From positions 1 to 30,759 of the forward strand of contig CAKOOJ010000009.1 of the NCBI GenBank assembly GCA_934098385.1: a DNA stretch of 30,759 nt, given 5' to 3'. The DNA is from an uncultured Bacilli bacterium (GTDB lineage: Bacteria > Bacillota_I > Bacilli_A > RF39 > UBA660). Position numbers and translations under genes: made by a program. The notes under the pieces were generated by a model, which had not been told where the DNA came from, ran no database searches, and saw nothing but the letters and a program-made list of their open reading frames with translations. Positions 8,996 through 17,457 of the stretch are shown here, piece by piece; the stretch's first letter is position 1; each line of letters opens with the position of its first letter.

Positions 8996-9000
8996 AATTA

Positions 9001-10335
9001 TTAAATTTGTTTGAATAAGTTTTTCTTTTTAGCAACTAAATATATTCCACTAGCTACTAAACCTGTTGTTATAAATCCTAGTACATATGACATAACACCA
9101 GTTTTCTTTTGATCTTCTGTTCCACCTTTACCCCATTGTGCGTAAAGAGTAACTGTTGTTTTTTCACTTGGAGATTTATAAGTATCTTCTGCATTATAAG
9201 AAGTACCTTTACCATCTCTTTGTGTATTCCATCCTTGGAATGTATAACCATCTCTGCTTGGCTTTTTTGCATCAATTTGTATATCAGTACCAATTGTCTC
9301 AGTTTGACTACCTGGAATATTTGTAACACTATTATCATCAGTATTACCATCATATTTCAATGTCCATTGTTCACTAGTTGTTGGACAAACTTCATATTCA
9401 ACATTTAATATTACTGGCCAATATATTTGATTTGAAGATAATATATCTATATCACTTGCAGAAGAACTAGGTTCAGCATTCCCTTCAATATTAGTATAAT
9501 CCCCCCATTTAAAATAATTACCACTATCATTTTTATACCCAAAAGTAAATTTCTTTAAATCAGTATCAGAAATATTTCTTTGTATTCTTAATGCAAGATA
9601 ATTAATAGAACCATCAGTTTTTGTCAACTCATCATCCTCTTTATTTGCTACTGCTGAAAAGAAATCTTTTAAATCACTATATTCATCAGACGCATTAAGA
9701 ATGTTACTTCCAGAATACTTAGCACTTGAAATTTTGACATTATCACTAGACAAAGTGATACTTTTTTTAGCTAAATATGTTTGCAAAGCTTCTTTTATAA
9801 ATTCTGTTTCATCTCCCTTTCCATCCTTTTCTCCATACCATCCAGCATCTTTAAAAGAACCAGCTCTATCTTTTGTTGAACCATCTTCTTTAGCCCATGA
9901 ACCATGTAACAATTTTACATAAGTTATATTCTTTACATCTTTAGAAGAATAAGTACCAATTGATTTTGTTTTGTCCCTCAAATCAGAATAATCATCTGCT
10001 TTATCTAATAAATATCTCATTGAAGAAAAATAATTACTTAAATCATCTGTTGATACATAATTTGTTTTAACATCAATTATTTTAACAGTTTTATCTGCAG
10101 ATGTATTAGGAAATAAATTTGCAAATCTAGTATAAGTTGCATAACCACCTGTACTAGCATAATTAGTCCAATCATCTTTCGATCCACCACTTGCAACATC
10201 TAGAAATAAATATTGCATAACTGTATGATCAGTACATTCTTCATTAGCAGCCTTAACAACTGGTAATTCAATGAATGGTGCTAACATTGCAATAATAATA
10301 CCAATTACCCCTATTTTTCTTAGTATATTTTTCAT
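9001..10335 (-). CDS. Secreted InlB B-repeat surface protein with C-terminal anchor
   Basis: A 444-residue exported protein. A signal peptide (residues 1-29, KNILRKIGVIGIIIAMLAPF, cleavage near VKA-ANE) is followed by about 290 residues that I do not recognise. One InlB B-repeat/Listeria-Bacteroides repeat follows near residues 325-400, ending in PSRDGYTFQGWNTQRDGKGT and VTLYAQWG. The C-terminus is KKTGVMSYVLGFITTGLVAS, then a hydrophobic span and KKKNLFKQI. That is a sortase sorting signal in layout (short motif, membrane span, basic tail), but the motif reads QKKTG instead of LPxTG or NPxTG. Sortase attachment is therefore uncertain, and plain membrane anchoring is the alternative. The role is probably adhesion or wall association. 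Confidence 0.8.
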   Translation of the reverse strand: MKNILRKIGVIGIIIAMLAPFIELPVVKAANEECTDHTVMQYLFLDVASGGSKDDWTNYASTGGYATYTRFANLFPNTSADKTVKIIDVKTNYVSTDDLSNYFSSMRYLLDKADDYSDLRDKTKSIGTYSSKDVKNITYVKLLHGSWAKEDGSTKDRAGSFKDAGWYGEKDGKGDETEFIKEALQTYLAKKSITLSSDNVKISSAKYSGSNILNASDEYSDLKDFFSAVANKEDDELTKTDGSINYLALRIQRNISDTDLKKFTFGYKNDSGNYFKWGDYTNIEGNAEPSSSASDIDILSSNQIYWPVILNVEYEVCPTTSEQWTLKYDGNTDDNSVTNIPGSQTETIGTDIQIDAKKPSRDGYTFQGWNTQRDGKGTSYNAEDTYKSPSEKTTVTLYAQWGKGGTEDQKKTGVMSYVLGFITTGLVASGIYLVAKKKNLFKQI

Positions 10336-10409
10336 TTTTTAACCTCTTTCCTTAGTTCAAGTACAATATGTAATATCTACTATTTATATTTATACCCTAC
10401 CTATAATAA

Positions 10410-10437
10410 ATTATAACATAAAATTTAATTTTGAAAA
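10410..10437 (-). promoter_or_regulatory. Candidate promoter for the InlB-repeat protein gene
   Basis: Minus-strand TATAAT at 10410-10415 with a weak TTTTCA 16 nt upstream. The transcript leader would be about 70 nt. Only the -10 element is convincing. Confidence 0.4.
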
Positions 10438-10476
10438 GACATTTTTCGACATTTTATAAAAAAATGTAAAATAATG

Positions 10477-10503
10477 TAAAAAAGATTATCTATGCAATAA
10501 TCT
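10477..10503 (-). terminator. Intrinsic terminator of rseP
   Basis: Minus-strand stem AGATTAT / ATAATCT around a 7-nt loop, overlapping the rseP stop codon and followed by T6. Confidence 0.7.
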
Positions 10504-11541
10504 TAATATATCTTGATAAGTAACTAATACCATCAATAACATGAGTAAGGCAAATCCTATTGTATGTATCATATTTTCTACTTTAGGAGAAACAGGACTT
10601 CCTTTAATTTTCTCTATAAGTACAAATAGTATTCTTCCTCCATCAAATGCAGGAAATGGTATTACATTTATAAATCCAACATTAACAGATAAATATGCTG
10701 TTAAATAAATCAAATTTTGTATACCTAGTTTAGCACTTTCACCAACTACCGTATACATACCAACTGGTCCTGCTAAACTCTTCAAACTTAATTTACCACT
10801 AAATAATTTTATAATAATTAATGCCATACTAGATATTACACTATAAAATTTAATAAAAGCATATTTTATAGAATTAATTATTCCTTTATTAAGAGTATTT
10901 CCAGCACCAAAACCAAATACTTTAACTTCTTCACCCTTCTCATTTTTTTCCACATCAGGTGTAACTTCATATTTATTAACAGATCCATCTTGCTTCTTTA
11001 CTACAAATTCATAAGTATCATCATTATTATTTAAAGCAAGAGCAACTTGTATTTTATCCCAAGTATTTGTTTTAACACCATTTATACTAATTATTTTATC
11101 TCCTTCTTCAATACCACTTTTATATATAGCAGAATTTTCAGTAACTAATCCAACATAACTTAATTGATTTGAACTTCCCCATATAATTCCCTGCATAAAG
11201 AATAATACTAATGCTAATATAAAATTCATTGTAACACCAGCAATTAATATTAAAAACTTTTGATATGGTTTTTTATTACACATATATTGATTCTTTTTTA
11301 ATTTCTTGTCACTTTCTTCTACAACTTCACCAGCCATAGCACAAAAGCCACCAATAGGAAATAATCTTATACTATAAATTGTTGGATCATTTTTTCTTTT
11401 CCATTTAAATATTCTTGGACCCATTCCTAATGCAAACTCATCTACATAAACTCCCGTTTTCTTTGCAACAATAAAATGTCCAAATTCATGTACAAATATT
11501 ATTATTCCTAACATTATTATTAATATTATTAATGTAATCAT
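10486..11541 (-). CDS. rseP: Site-2 intramembrane zinc metalloprotease
   Basis: Membrane protease that cleaves substrates such as anti-sigma factors or signal-peptide remnants within the bilayer. The zinc motif HEFGH is at residues 18-22 in the first membrane helix. A PDZ domain occupies about 120-185 (GLVTENSAIYKSGIEEGDKI, with SINGV). The second metal-ligand motif FPAFDGGRI is near 297-305, followed by the last membrane helices. The 351-residue length is normal. It follows cdsA by 11 nt, the conserved cdsA-rseP order of Firmicutes, although dxr is absent between them here. The ribosome site is AAGGAGGG. Confidence 0.95.
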   Translation of the reverse strand: MITLIILIIMLGIIIFVHEFGHFIVAKKTGVYVDEFALGMGPRIFKWKRKNDPTIYSIRLFPIGGFCAMAGEVVEESDKKLKKNQYMCNKKPYQKFLILIAGVTMNFILALVLFFMQGIIWGSSNQLSYVGLVTENSAIYKSGIEEGDKIISINGVKTNTWDKIQVALALNNNDDTYEFVVKKQDGSVNKYEVTPDVEKNEKGEEVKVFGFGAGNTLNKGIINSIKYAFIKFYSVISSMALIIIKLFSGKLSLKSLAGPVGMYTVVGESAKLGIQNLIYLTAYLSVNVGFINVIPFPAFDGGRILFVLIEKIKGSPVSPKVENMIHTIGFALLMLLMVLVTYQDILRLLHR

Positions 11542-11552
11542 ATTTTCCCTCC

Positions 11553-12347
11553 TTAAATAAAATTCATAATTAAAATAAATGCAAATAACACAAATATAAT
11601 ACTATCTAATCTATCTAATATACCACCATGTCCAGGTATTAATTTGCTAAAATCTTTTCTATTATTTTCTCTTTTTATAGCACTAAAGAACAAATCACCA
11701 CATTGTCCTACTACACTCAATAATATCATTATCAATATAACACAAAATATATTATCAGTATTATTAATTAAATTAATATAATACATAGTACTTACAAAAG
11801 TACTTATTAACGTACCAACTATACAACCTTCAATAGTTTTATTAGGACTTATTTTAGTAAATTTATGTCTACCAATTAATTTACCACCAAATAATGCAAA
11901 CGTATCTGTTAATATTGTTATTAGTATTAATAATATAAAATATTTTATTCCATAATTATATATAGATATTAATAAATTAAAACCTATACCAAGAAATAAT
12001 ACATCTGCTAATAAATGAAAAGCATCACTAACTTTATATCTATCTTTATAAAATATAACAGGTATACAAATTATTAATATTATAGTACATATTGCTTTAT
12101 AAGAAACTCCAAATAAAATACCCATTTTCTCAAAATTATTATATATTAAAAACAACATACTTAATAAACCTATATATTTCATTAAATTAGGATATTCATT
12201 TAACTTATCTCTTCTTAAATCTATTATTTCTTTAAATGCAAAACAACCTATTAATCCCACAGCTAAACTATATGGTATACCACCAATTAATATAAGTGGT
12301 ATAACTATCATTAACATAATTATTGCACTAATTACTCTTTTCTTCAT
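11553..12347 (-). CDS. cdsA: Phosphatidate cytidylyltransferase
   Basis: Integral membrane enzyme that makes CDP-diacylglycerol from phosphatidate and CTP, the branch point of phospholipid synthesis. It has about eight hydrophobic helices and the family signature near the C-terminus (LIPGHGGILDRLDSIIFVL), which carries the metal and substrate acidic residues. GGKLIGRHKFTKISPNKTIEG also matches the family. The 264-residue length is typical. It is transcribed with rseP. The ribosome site is TAGGG eight bases from the ATG. Confidence 0.95.
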   Translation of the reverse strand: MKKRVISAIIMLMIVIPLILIGGIPYSLAVGLIGCFAFKEIIDLRRDKLNEYPNLMKYIGLLSMLFLIYNNFEKMGILFGVSYKAICTIILIICIPVIFYKDRYKVSDAFHLLADVLFLGIGFNLLISIYNYGIKYFILLILITILTDTFALFGGKLIGRHKFTKISPNKTIEGCIVGTLISTFVSTMYYINLINNTDNIFCVILIMILLSVVGQCGDLFFSAIKRENNRKDFSKLIPGHGGILDRLDSIIFVLFAFILIMNFI

Positions 12348-12403
12348 ATTATCCCTACCATTTCTACTAGTAAGTATAACATAATTTTCTATAAAATAAT
12401 ATA

Positions 12404-13168
12404 TTATTCTTTAATTATTTCACTTAAATATACTATTTTTAAATCCTTATTCTTTATTTTATTCATAAATAATATAAAATTATTTAAATTTAAATTATCA
12501 TCTATATACACTATACTTCCATTATTTATATCATTTAATATTCCAACTATATTATTATTTTTTAGTATTATATTTGGTTTTACTATATAATATTTATTCT
12601 TTTTACACATTTCTATATTAGAATAATCTAATATACATATTTTATTATTCAATTCTTTTTTATTTAATAAAGTATCTAAATCTTTAAATTTTTTCTTATC
12701 ATTTTCTATATTAACATTATCTTTATAAATATTATCTAAATATTTAATTAATTTAGTATATTTTAAATTATTTTTATCTAAATACTCTTCTATATTTTTA
12801 TTATTATTTATAAGTATGCTTATATTTCTTTTCTTTTTATTACCAGATATTATTATTTTATCTTTATTATCACTTATACTTATATTTGGTTTTATATCAT
12901 CATAAATCAAATAATTAGTATTAAATGTACCAAAATCTTTCATATTTAAAAAACTCTCCATTATACTAACTTTTTTCCCTTTAATTCCTGGAATTATTGT
13001 ATTTTCTTCTATAATAGCATCTACACTCTCTATATCATAATTACTACTACTATTTTTAATAGTTTGCATTAAAGGATTTGAATTAATTGCAAGTTCTGTT
13101 ACAAAATCAGTTAAATAAAAAGAAAAAACCACAATAGATATTATCCCAATAATTTTATAAAATTTCAT
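12404..13168 (-). CDS. Membrane-anchored exported protein, unknown
   Basis: An N-terminal signal or anchor segment (residues 5-22, YKIIGIISIVVFSFYLTDFV) precedes an extracellular Asn/Lys/Ile-rich chain of about 230 residues. The segment TIIPGIKGKKVSIMESFLNM and then YDDIKPNISISDNKDKIIIS recalls the N-terminal part of polysaccharide-deacetylase-like proteins of related uncultured Bacilli. The usual deacetylase metal motifs are not visible, so a catalytic role is not supported. The start follows AGGTGA. It lies upstream of cdsA with a 56-nt gap and may be co-transcribed. Confidence 0.6.
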   Translation of the reverse strand: MKFYKIIGIISIVVFSFYLTDFVTELAINSNPLMQTIKNSSSNYDIESVDAIIEENTIIPGIKGKKVSIMESFLNMKDFGTFNTNYLIYDDIKPNISISDNKDKIIISGNKKKRNISILINNNKNIEEYLDKNNLKYTKLIKYLDNIYKDNVNIENDKKKFKDLDTLLNKKELNNKICILDYSNIEMCKKNKYYIVKPNIILKNNNIVGILNDINNGSIVYIDDNLNLNNFILFMNKIKNKDLKIVYLSEIIKE

Positions 13169-13253
13169 ATTTTTTCACCTATTAAAATATATAAATTTGT
13201 TATTGATTTAATTACATAATATTTATATAATAAACTCATGGGGGAAAATATTT

Positions 13254-14258
13254 ATGGAAAATGAAATAGCAGAAAAATTTTTACAAATAGAATATAATGA
13301 TAAAATAGAACAATATGTAAATGAACGTAAAGAAGAAATTGATTATCCGCTAAATCTAAATCTTAATACGAATTATAAAACTATATTAGATTTCAATGAT
13401 GAATATTTTGATAAATATGAATATACTTTATTAATAAATGCTATCATTTATAATTTAGAACATAATCCAAATTCTAGATTACTTAATGACTTAATAAATA
13501 ATATCAATAATATTAGAGAATATATTAATAGTTCTTTAATACTAAGAGCTAAAATAATACAAGATGCAATTTCTAATATTAAATTAATATCTTATAAAGA
13601 CAAAGGAAAAATAAAAATTAATAAAACACCAAATTTAAAAGTAATAAATAATTATAAAGTTATATTTGATAAAATAAATGAACAATATATTAATATTAAT
13701 AGTATAACTGAAATATATAGAAAAACACTATTTAAATTTTTAGATGTATATAATAGATATGACATTACATATTATTTAAACGTATTCTTAACTAGTAATA
13801 ATTTAGATAAAGCTTTCTTACAAAATAATAATCTTATAACAAAAGATAATTTATTTGAATATAAAAGAACTTTAATAAGAATGATTTTATCAGATAATTA
13901 TTTAATAATTGAAAGTGATTTACATGAAAAAGATATAGATGATTTAATAGCAGATATTAAATTAAATTATTATGAAGAAGATAATGAAGATTACAAAGAT
14001 GAAGATGAAGTAGAAGAAGAAATTAAAGAATTAGAAAATGACAAAGAAATATTAGAATTTATTACAAATTGTTTAGATTATAACACATTCAATCTACCAA
14101 AAAATAAGAGAATTAAAAATGTAATGCTAGAAAATTTTATAGATTATAATAATATAAATTCTAAAGAATATGAAATAAGTGTAGTTGAAGAAAATAAAGA
14201 GAAGAAATTAAATTTAATTAAAATTAATCCCCTATACAAATTAGATTTATTTAAGTAA
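13254..14258 (+). CDS. Hypothetical acidic cytoplasmic protein, 334 residues
   Basis: I do not recognise this family. The protein is soluble and mostly helical. A strongly acidic stretch near residues 240-265 (YYEEDNEDYKDEDEVEEEIK) probably forms a flexible linker or coiled coil between an N-terminal helical domain and a C-terminal part of about 70 residues. There is no signal peptide. The start is preceded by GGGGGA about nine bases upstream. It ends one base from the convergent ssb-like gene, with no clear terminator between them. Confidence 0.65.
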   Translation: MENEIAEKFLQIEYNDKIEQYVNERKEEIDYPLNLNLNTNYKTILDFNDEYFDKYEYTLLINAIIYNLEHNPNSRLLNDLINNINNIREYINSSLILRAKIIQDAISNIKLISYKDKGKIKINKTPNLKVINNYKVIFDKINEQYININSITEIYRKTLFKFLDVYNRYDITYYLNVFLTSNNLDKAFLQNNNLITKDNLFEYKRTLIRMILSDNYLIIESDLHEKDIDDLIADIKLNYYEEDNEDYKDEDEVEEEIKELENDKEILEFITNCLDYNTFNLPKNKRIKNVMLENFIDYNNINSKEYEISVVEENKEKKLNLIKINPLYKLDLFK

Positions 14259-14259
14259 A

Positions 14260-14589
14260 TTATATTTCTTCTTTTTTTGTGCTTAAAAAACTTACTTTAT
14301 CAGCAATGATTTCAGTAATATATTTTACTTCATCATTATCTTCATAACTTCTGTTTTGTATTCTACCTTTAACGCCTACTAAATCGCCTTTATGACAATA
14401 TTCAGCAACTTGTGTAGCTATACCATTCCATAAATTACATCTTACAAAATCGCATTCATAAATTCCATCTGAATTTTTAAAATCTCTTTGTACAGCAATA
14501 GTAATTATTGAATGTTTTTTATCAGTTTCAGTATTTTTTATTTCTGGATCACTAGTAAGTCTCCCTATCAAAAAAACTACGTTTTTCAT
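14260..14589 (-). CDS. ssb: Single-stranded DNA-binding protein, short form
   Basis: An OB-fold protein that coats single-stranded DNA. From the ATG at 14589, motifs are MKNVVFLIGRLTSDPEI at the start, HSIITIAVQRDFKNSDG, DFVRCNLWNGIATQVAEY and KGDLVGVKGRIQNRSYED, all in the normal order. The upstream ATG at 14619 has no ribosome site, whereas GGGAGGTGA lies six bases before 14589. The 109-residue product lacks the Gly-rich linker and the acidic DDDIPF-type tip that recruits partner proteins, ending in KKEEI. It may be a secondary SSB or an accessory form, and the main replication SSB is probably elsewhere. Confidence 0.9.
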   Translation of the reverse strand: MKNVVFLIGRLTSDPEIKNTETDKKHSIITIAVQRDFKNSDGIYECDFVRCNLWNGIATQVAEYCHKGDLVGVKGRIQNRSYEDNDEVKYITEIIADKVSFLSTKKEEI

Positions 14590-14649
14590 ACATTTCACCT
14601 CCCAAAATAACCATAACAAAATAAAGAAAGGAATGCAAAAACATGAATT

Positions 14650-14715
14650 TTAAAATCTGCACAAAAAAACGCACAAATTCTTTAAATCTCTCTAGAGAAA
14701 TCTTAAAATCTGCAC
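14650..14715. repeat. Pair of 13-bp direct repeats around a dyad
   Basis: TTAAAATCTGCAC occurs at 14650-14662 and again at 14703-14715. Between them lie the perfect palindrome TCTCTAGAGA and a partial copy CGCACAAATTCTTTAAATC. The element sits in the 170-nt gap upstream of ssb. It may be an operator or a deletion-prone repeat, and its function is unknown. Confidence 0.6.
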
Positions 14716-14760
14716 GATTTTTTTAACCAATTTTAAAAATCATATAAATTTAAATTTTTT

Positions 14761-15660
14761 TTAATTTTTTTCATAAAAACTTATAATATCATTAACTAAA
14801 TTATCATTAAATTTTTTATTTCTAATCATTTCTATCTCAAATTTATATGGTGGATATTCCTTATTTTCTCCAACATATGGAGTTTCAAGAATTTTAGGAA
14901 TATCACTTAATTTATCATTATAAACAACATTTATTAAATTATCAAAACCTATAGTACCATAACCAATATTTTCATGCCTATCTTTATGAGTACCAATATC
15001 ATTTTTACTATCATTCACATGTACACATTTAATTTTATCTATTCCAATAGTTTTATCAAATTCATCTAAATATAAATCAAATTTTGATATATCAATACCA
15101 CTATCATTCAAATGACAAGTATCTAAACATACACCAATACTATCTTTCTTATCTACTCCATCCATAATAGTTTTAATCTCACTTATATTAATACCACATT
15201 CAGTACCTTTCCCAGCCATAGTTTCCAAAAGAATAATAACATTAGTGTTTATACTTAATATTTTATTTAATGCATAACTAATATTATTTAATGCTTTACT
15301 TCTTTCTATACCTACACTACTTCCAGGATGTAATACTAAATACTTAATATTTAATTGTTCTAATCTTTCTACCTCTTGTCTAATAAACTTTATACTAAAA
15401 TCATATTTTTCTGAATCATTATCATTAGCAAGATTTACTATATACGGAGCATGTGCAACTACTTTATCAAATAATATATTATTTTGTTTCATCAATTCCA
15501 AGGCTAAATAAGTTAATTCATCATTTATTGCACACCTTCTAGTATTTTGAGGTGCACCAGTATAAAACATAAAAGTATTTGCATTATAATTTATACATTC
15601 TTTAACACTTTTTAATAATTGTTCCTTACTATCAAAAGAAACATGACTTCCTATAATCAT
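14761..15660 (-). CDS. nfo: Endonuclease IV (AP endonuclease)
   Basis: Base-excision repair enzyme that cuts DNA 5' to abasic sites using three zinc ions. The TIM-barrel family motifs appear in order: GSHVSF at the N-terminus, LVLHPGSSVG, LLETMAGKGTE, GVCLDTCHLNDSGID, KCVHVNDSKNDIGTHKDRHE with GYGTIG, and the final LETP. The zinc-binding His, Glu and Asp residues of these motifs are present. The 299-residue length fits. The ribosome site is AGGTGA. The short SSB lies downstream on the same strand, a plausible DNA-repair pairing, though 170 nt separate them. Confidence 0.96.
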   Translation of the reverse strand: MIIGSHVSFDSKEQLLKSVKECINYNANTFMFYTGAPQNTRRCAINDELTYLALELMKQNNILFDKVVAHAPYIVNLANDNDSEKYDFSIKFIRQEVERLEQLNIKYLVLHPGSSVGIERSKALNNISYALNKILSINTNVIILLETMAGKGTECGINISEIKTIMDGVDKKDSIGVCLDTCHLNDSGIDISKFDLYLDEFDKTIGIDKIKCVHVNDSKNDIGTHKDRHENIGYGTIGFDNLINVVYNDKLSDIPKILETPYVGENKEYPPYKFEIEMIRNKKFNDNLVNDIISFYEKN

Positions 15661-15737
15661 TCTACTTCACCTATAAACATTTTAATATATTTCTTTTTAT
15701 TTATCAATATAAGTGATATACTTATTTTGGTGATTAT

Positions 15738-15956
15738 ATGAATGATTTAAAAATTAAATACTACAATTATATAAAAGAAGTTGTTAAATATTTAAGAAAA
15801 AATTATAATTTAGATATTAAAACAATAAATATGATCTTAGATTCTACTAATATTTATAATATTTATACCAAAGGACCTAATCTATTATTAAATAATCCAG
15901 TAGAAAATACTAGCAAAGAATTATATTTATATTATAGAAAGAAGATATTAAAATGA
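15738..15956 (+). CDS. Small hypothetical protein, 72 residues
   Basis: A Lys/Tyr/Asn-rich helical protein with no membrane segment and no family that I recognise. It is well supported as a gene: GGTGAT precedes the ATG by six bases, and its stop overlaps the start of the next gene (ATGA), which indicates translational coupling with that membrane protein. It is divergent from nfo. Confidence 0.6.
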   Translation: MNDLKIKYYNYIKEVVKYLRKNYNLDIKTINMILDSTNIYNIYTKGPNLLLNNPVENTSKELYLYYRKKILK

Positions 15957-16372
15957 AAAAATTATTTAAAGAAAATAGTAAATTATTACTATTAATAACT
16001 ATTTTAGAAATTATATTAAGTTTATATTTCCTAATATACTTTGGTTATATGGATAGATTAAATTATATAGAAAGTAGTACAAAAACAATGAGTGATTTAG
16101 CACTTTTAATACAGAATATGTATACATCTACATGGTGGGCTCTAATAATAAGTTTTATAATACTTATAAGTACTTTAACAATAACTAGTATAATATATAA
16201 AAAACAAGAATATCATTTTATATCAATAATCTTATGGATAATGTTATTTATATTAGCATTAGATTTTACTAAAAAAATTAGTTATAACTTAAGCAATATA
16301 GCAATATTTATACCAATTATATTAATTAATATCCTAGCATATAAAAATCAAAAAAAATATAAGAATAATTAA
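15953..16372 (+). CDS. Four-helix integral membrane protein, unknown
   Basis: A 139-residue protein with four hydrophobic segments at roughly residues 12-32, 62-80, 90-106 and 114-130, a basic N-terminus (MKKLFKENSK) and a Lys-rich C-terminus, both likely cytoplasmic. I recognise no catalytic motif. It starts within the stop of the preceding small gene (ATGA), so the two form a pair. It ends in a bidirectional terminator shared with the amidoligase operon. Confidence 0.65.
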   Translation: MKKLFKENSKLLLLITILEIILSLYFLIYFGYMDRLNYIESSTKTMSDLALLIQNMYTSTWWALIISFIILISTLTITSIIYKKQEYHFISIILWIMLFILALDFTKKISYNLSNIAIFIPIILINILAYKNQKKYKNN

Positions 16373-16388
16373 ATCTTATATTTTTTTT
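16351..16388. terminator. Bidirectional terminator between convergent operons
   Basis: Stem AATATAAG / CTTATATT (16356-16382), extended by flanking A-T pairs to about 13-14 bp. It has a T8 tract on the plus side and an A6 tract on the other side. It closes both the small membrane-protein pair and the amidoligase operon. Confidence 0.8.
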
Positions 16389-17448
16389 ACCAATACTTCT
16401 TTGCTTTAATTAATTCTTTTTTATCTAAACATAAATTATATCCTTTAAAATATTGTCTTAAAAAATTTAATTTATCCAGTGGTTCATCTAAAAATATATT
16501 TGCAAATTCTAAACCTTTTTCTATATTAATTTCATTATATAAAACATTTCTATCATCATAACAATTATATTTATTTAACAAATAATCTATATATTCTATA
16601 TCAAAACTATTATTCTTTATTTTTAAAATCATTTTCATAATAACATTAATATTATTTTGCCATATAACTTCTTCTAATGTTCCATTTGGTCTTCTAATTT
16701 CAATAGTATTATTAAAAGAAAAATCTCTAAAACTCAAATAATTAATTCCCATTGATAATATTGTTGTTTCAAAAAATAATTCTAAATCATTTTCATAGTA
16801 ATCTCTACATAGTGGTGCATATTCAAAAGCACAATTTCTAATATTAATATATTCTCCAGAAAAAAATCTATTTAATATATCTTCATACACCAAATAACAT
16901 TTTAAAAAGTTAAAGAAATTATTTTTATTTTCAAATATATGTGAACCAATATGTATATGCCCACCTGCACTACCATTAATAGTTGTCGCACCTCTTTTTT
17001 TTAGAAAATTACAAACTTTCTTTAAATTATTCCAATTTGCAATATCATCTATCATAATATTACTACATATTTCAGAGCCCATAAAAACAGAAAGTTCTCT
17101 TTGCATATACCAATTAATATTATTATCTCTACAAAATTTCTTTAGATCTCTATCATTATTAAAATACTCATATTCTATCTCTATTCCAAATGTATATTCT
17201 TTATCTATATTCAAAGTATCTCTATAATCTACCTTATAATTTAATAAATTATTTAAATAATCTATTAAATCATTACCCTTTAAAAAATAAATATTACTCT
17301 CTTTACTTAACACATACCCAATATTTTTATTTATTAATTCTAAAGTATCTATTAAATATAATCTTTTTTTATGATCAATTTTATCATTTTTAATAATATA
17401 TTCTATTTCATTTTTTTGACTATATAGCCTATTTAAAACATCACTCAT
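16387..17448 (-). CDS. Amidoligase-family (GS-fold COOH-NH2 ligase) protein 1
   Basis: Member of the glutamine-synthetase-fold amidoligase superfamily (Amidoligase_2), which joins a carboxyl and an amine using ATP. The metal and nucleotide motifs seen are YTFGIEIEYE (residues 85-94), GSEICS (124-129), the diagnostic GGHIHIG (162-168) and IEIRRPNGTLEEVIWQNN (about 249-266). An N-terminal helical stretch of about 80 residues precedes the domain. It is the last gene of a four-gene operon, nine bases after a paralog with the same motifs. The substrate is unknown. The association with two membrane proteins suggests a surface peptide, wall component or small amine, which is inference. Confidence 0.85.
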   Translation of the reverse strand: MSDVLNRLYSQKNEIEYIIKNDKIDHKKRLYLIDTLELINKNIGYVLSKESNIYFLKGNDLIDYLNNLLNYKVDYRDTLNIDKEYTFGIEIEYEYFNNDRDLKKFCRDNNINWYMQRELSVFMGSEICSNIMIDDIANWNNLKKVCNFLKKRGATTINGSAGGHIHIGSHIFENKNNFFNFLKCYLVYEDILNRFFSGEYINIRNCAFEYAPLCRDYYENDLELFFETTILSMGINYLSFRDFSFNNTIEIRRPNGTLEEVIWQNNINVIMKMILKIKNNSFDIEYIDYLLNKYNCYDDRNVLYNEINIEKGLEFANIFLDEPLDKLNFLRQYFKGYNLCLDKKELIKAKKYW

Positions 17449-17457
17449 ATAAAACTC

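Noticed and set aside
9109..9408. Open frames on the opposite strand and in another frame of the InlB-repeat gene
   Set aside because: They are shadows of the well-supported surface protein, Cys/Ile-rich with no ribosome sites.
14643..14726. A 27-codon ORF in the gap upstream of ssb, with AAAGGA 11 bases before its ATG
   Set aside because: The spacing is poor, it lies over direct repeats on the strand opposite to its neighbours, and it has no recognisable sequence. It is probably fortuitous.
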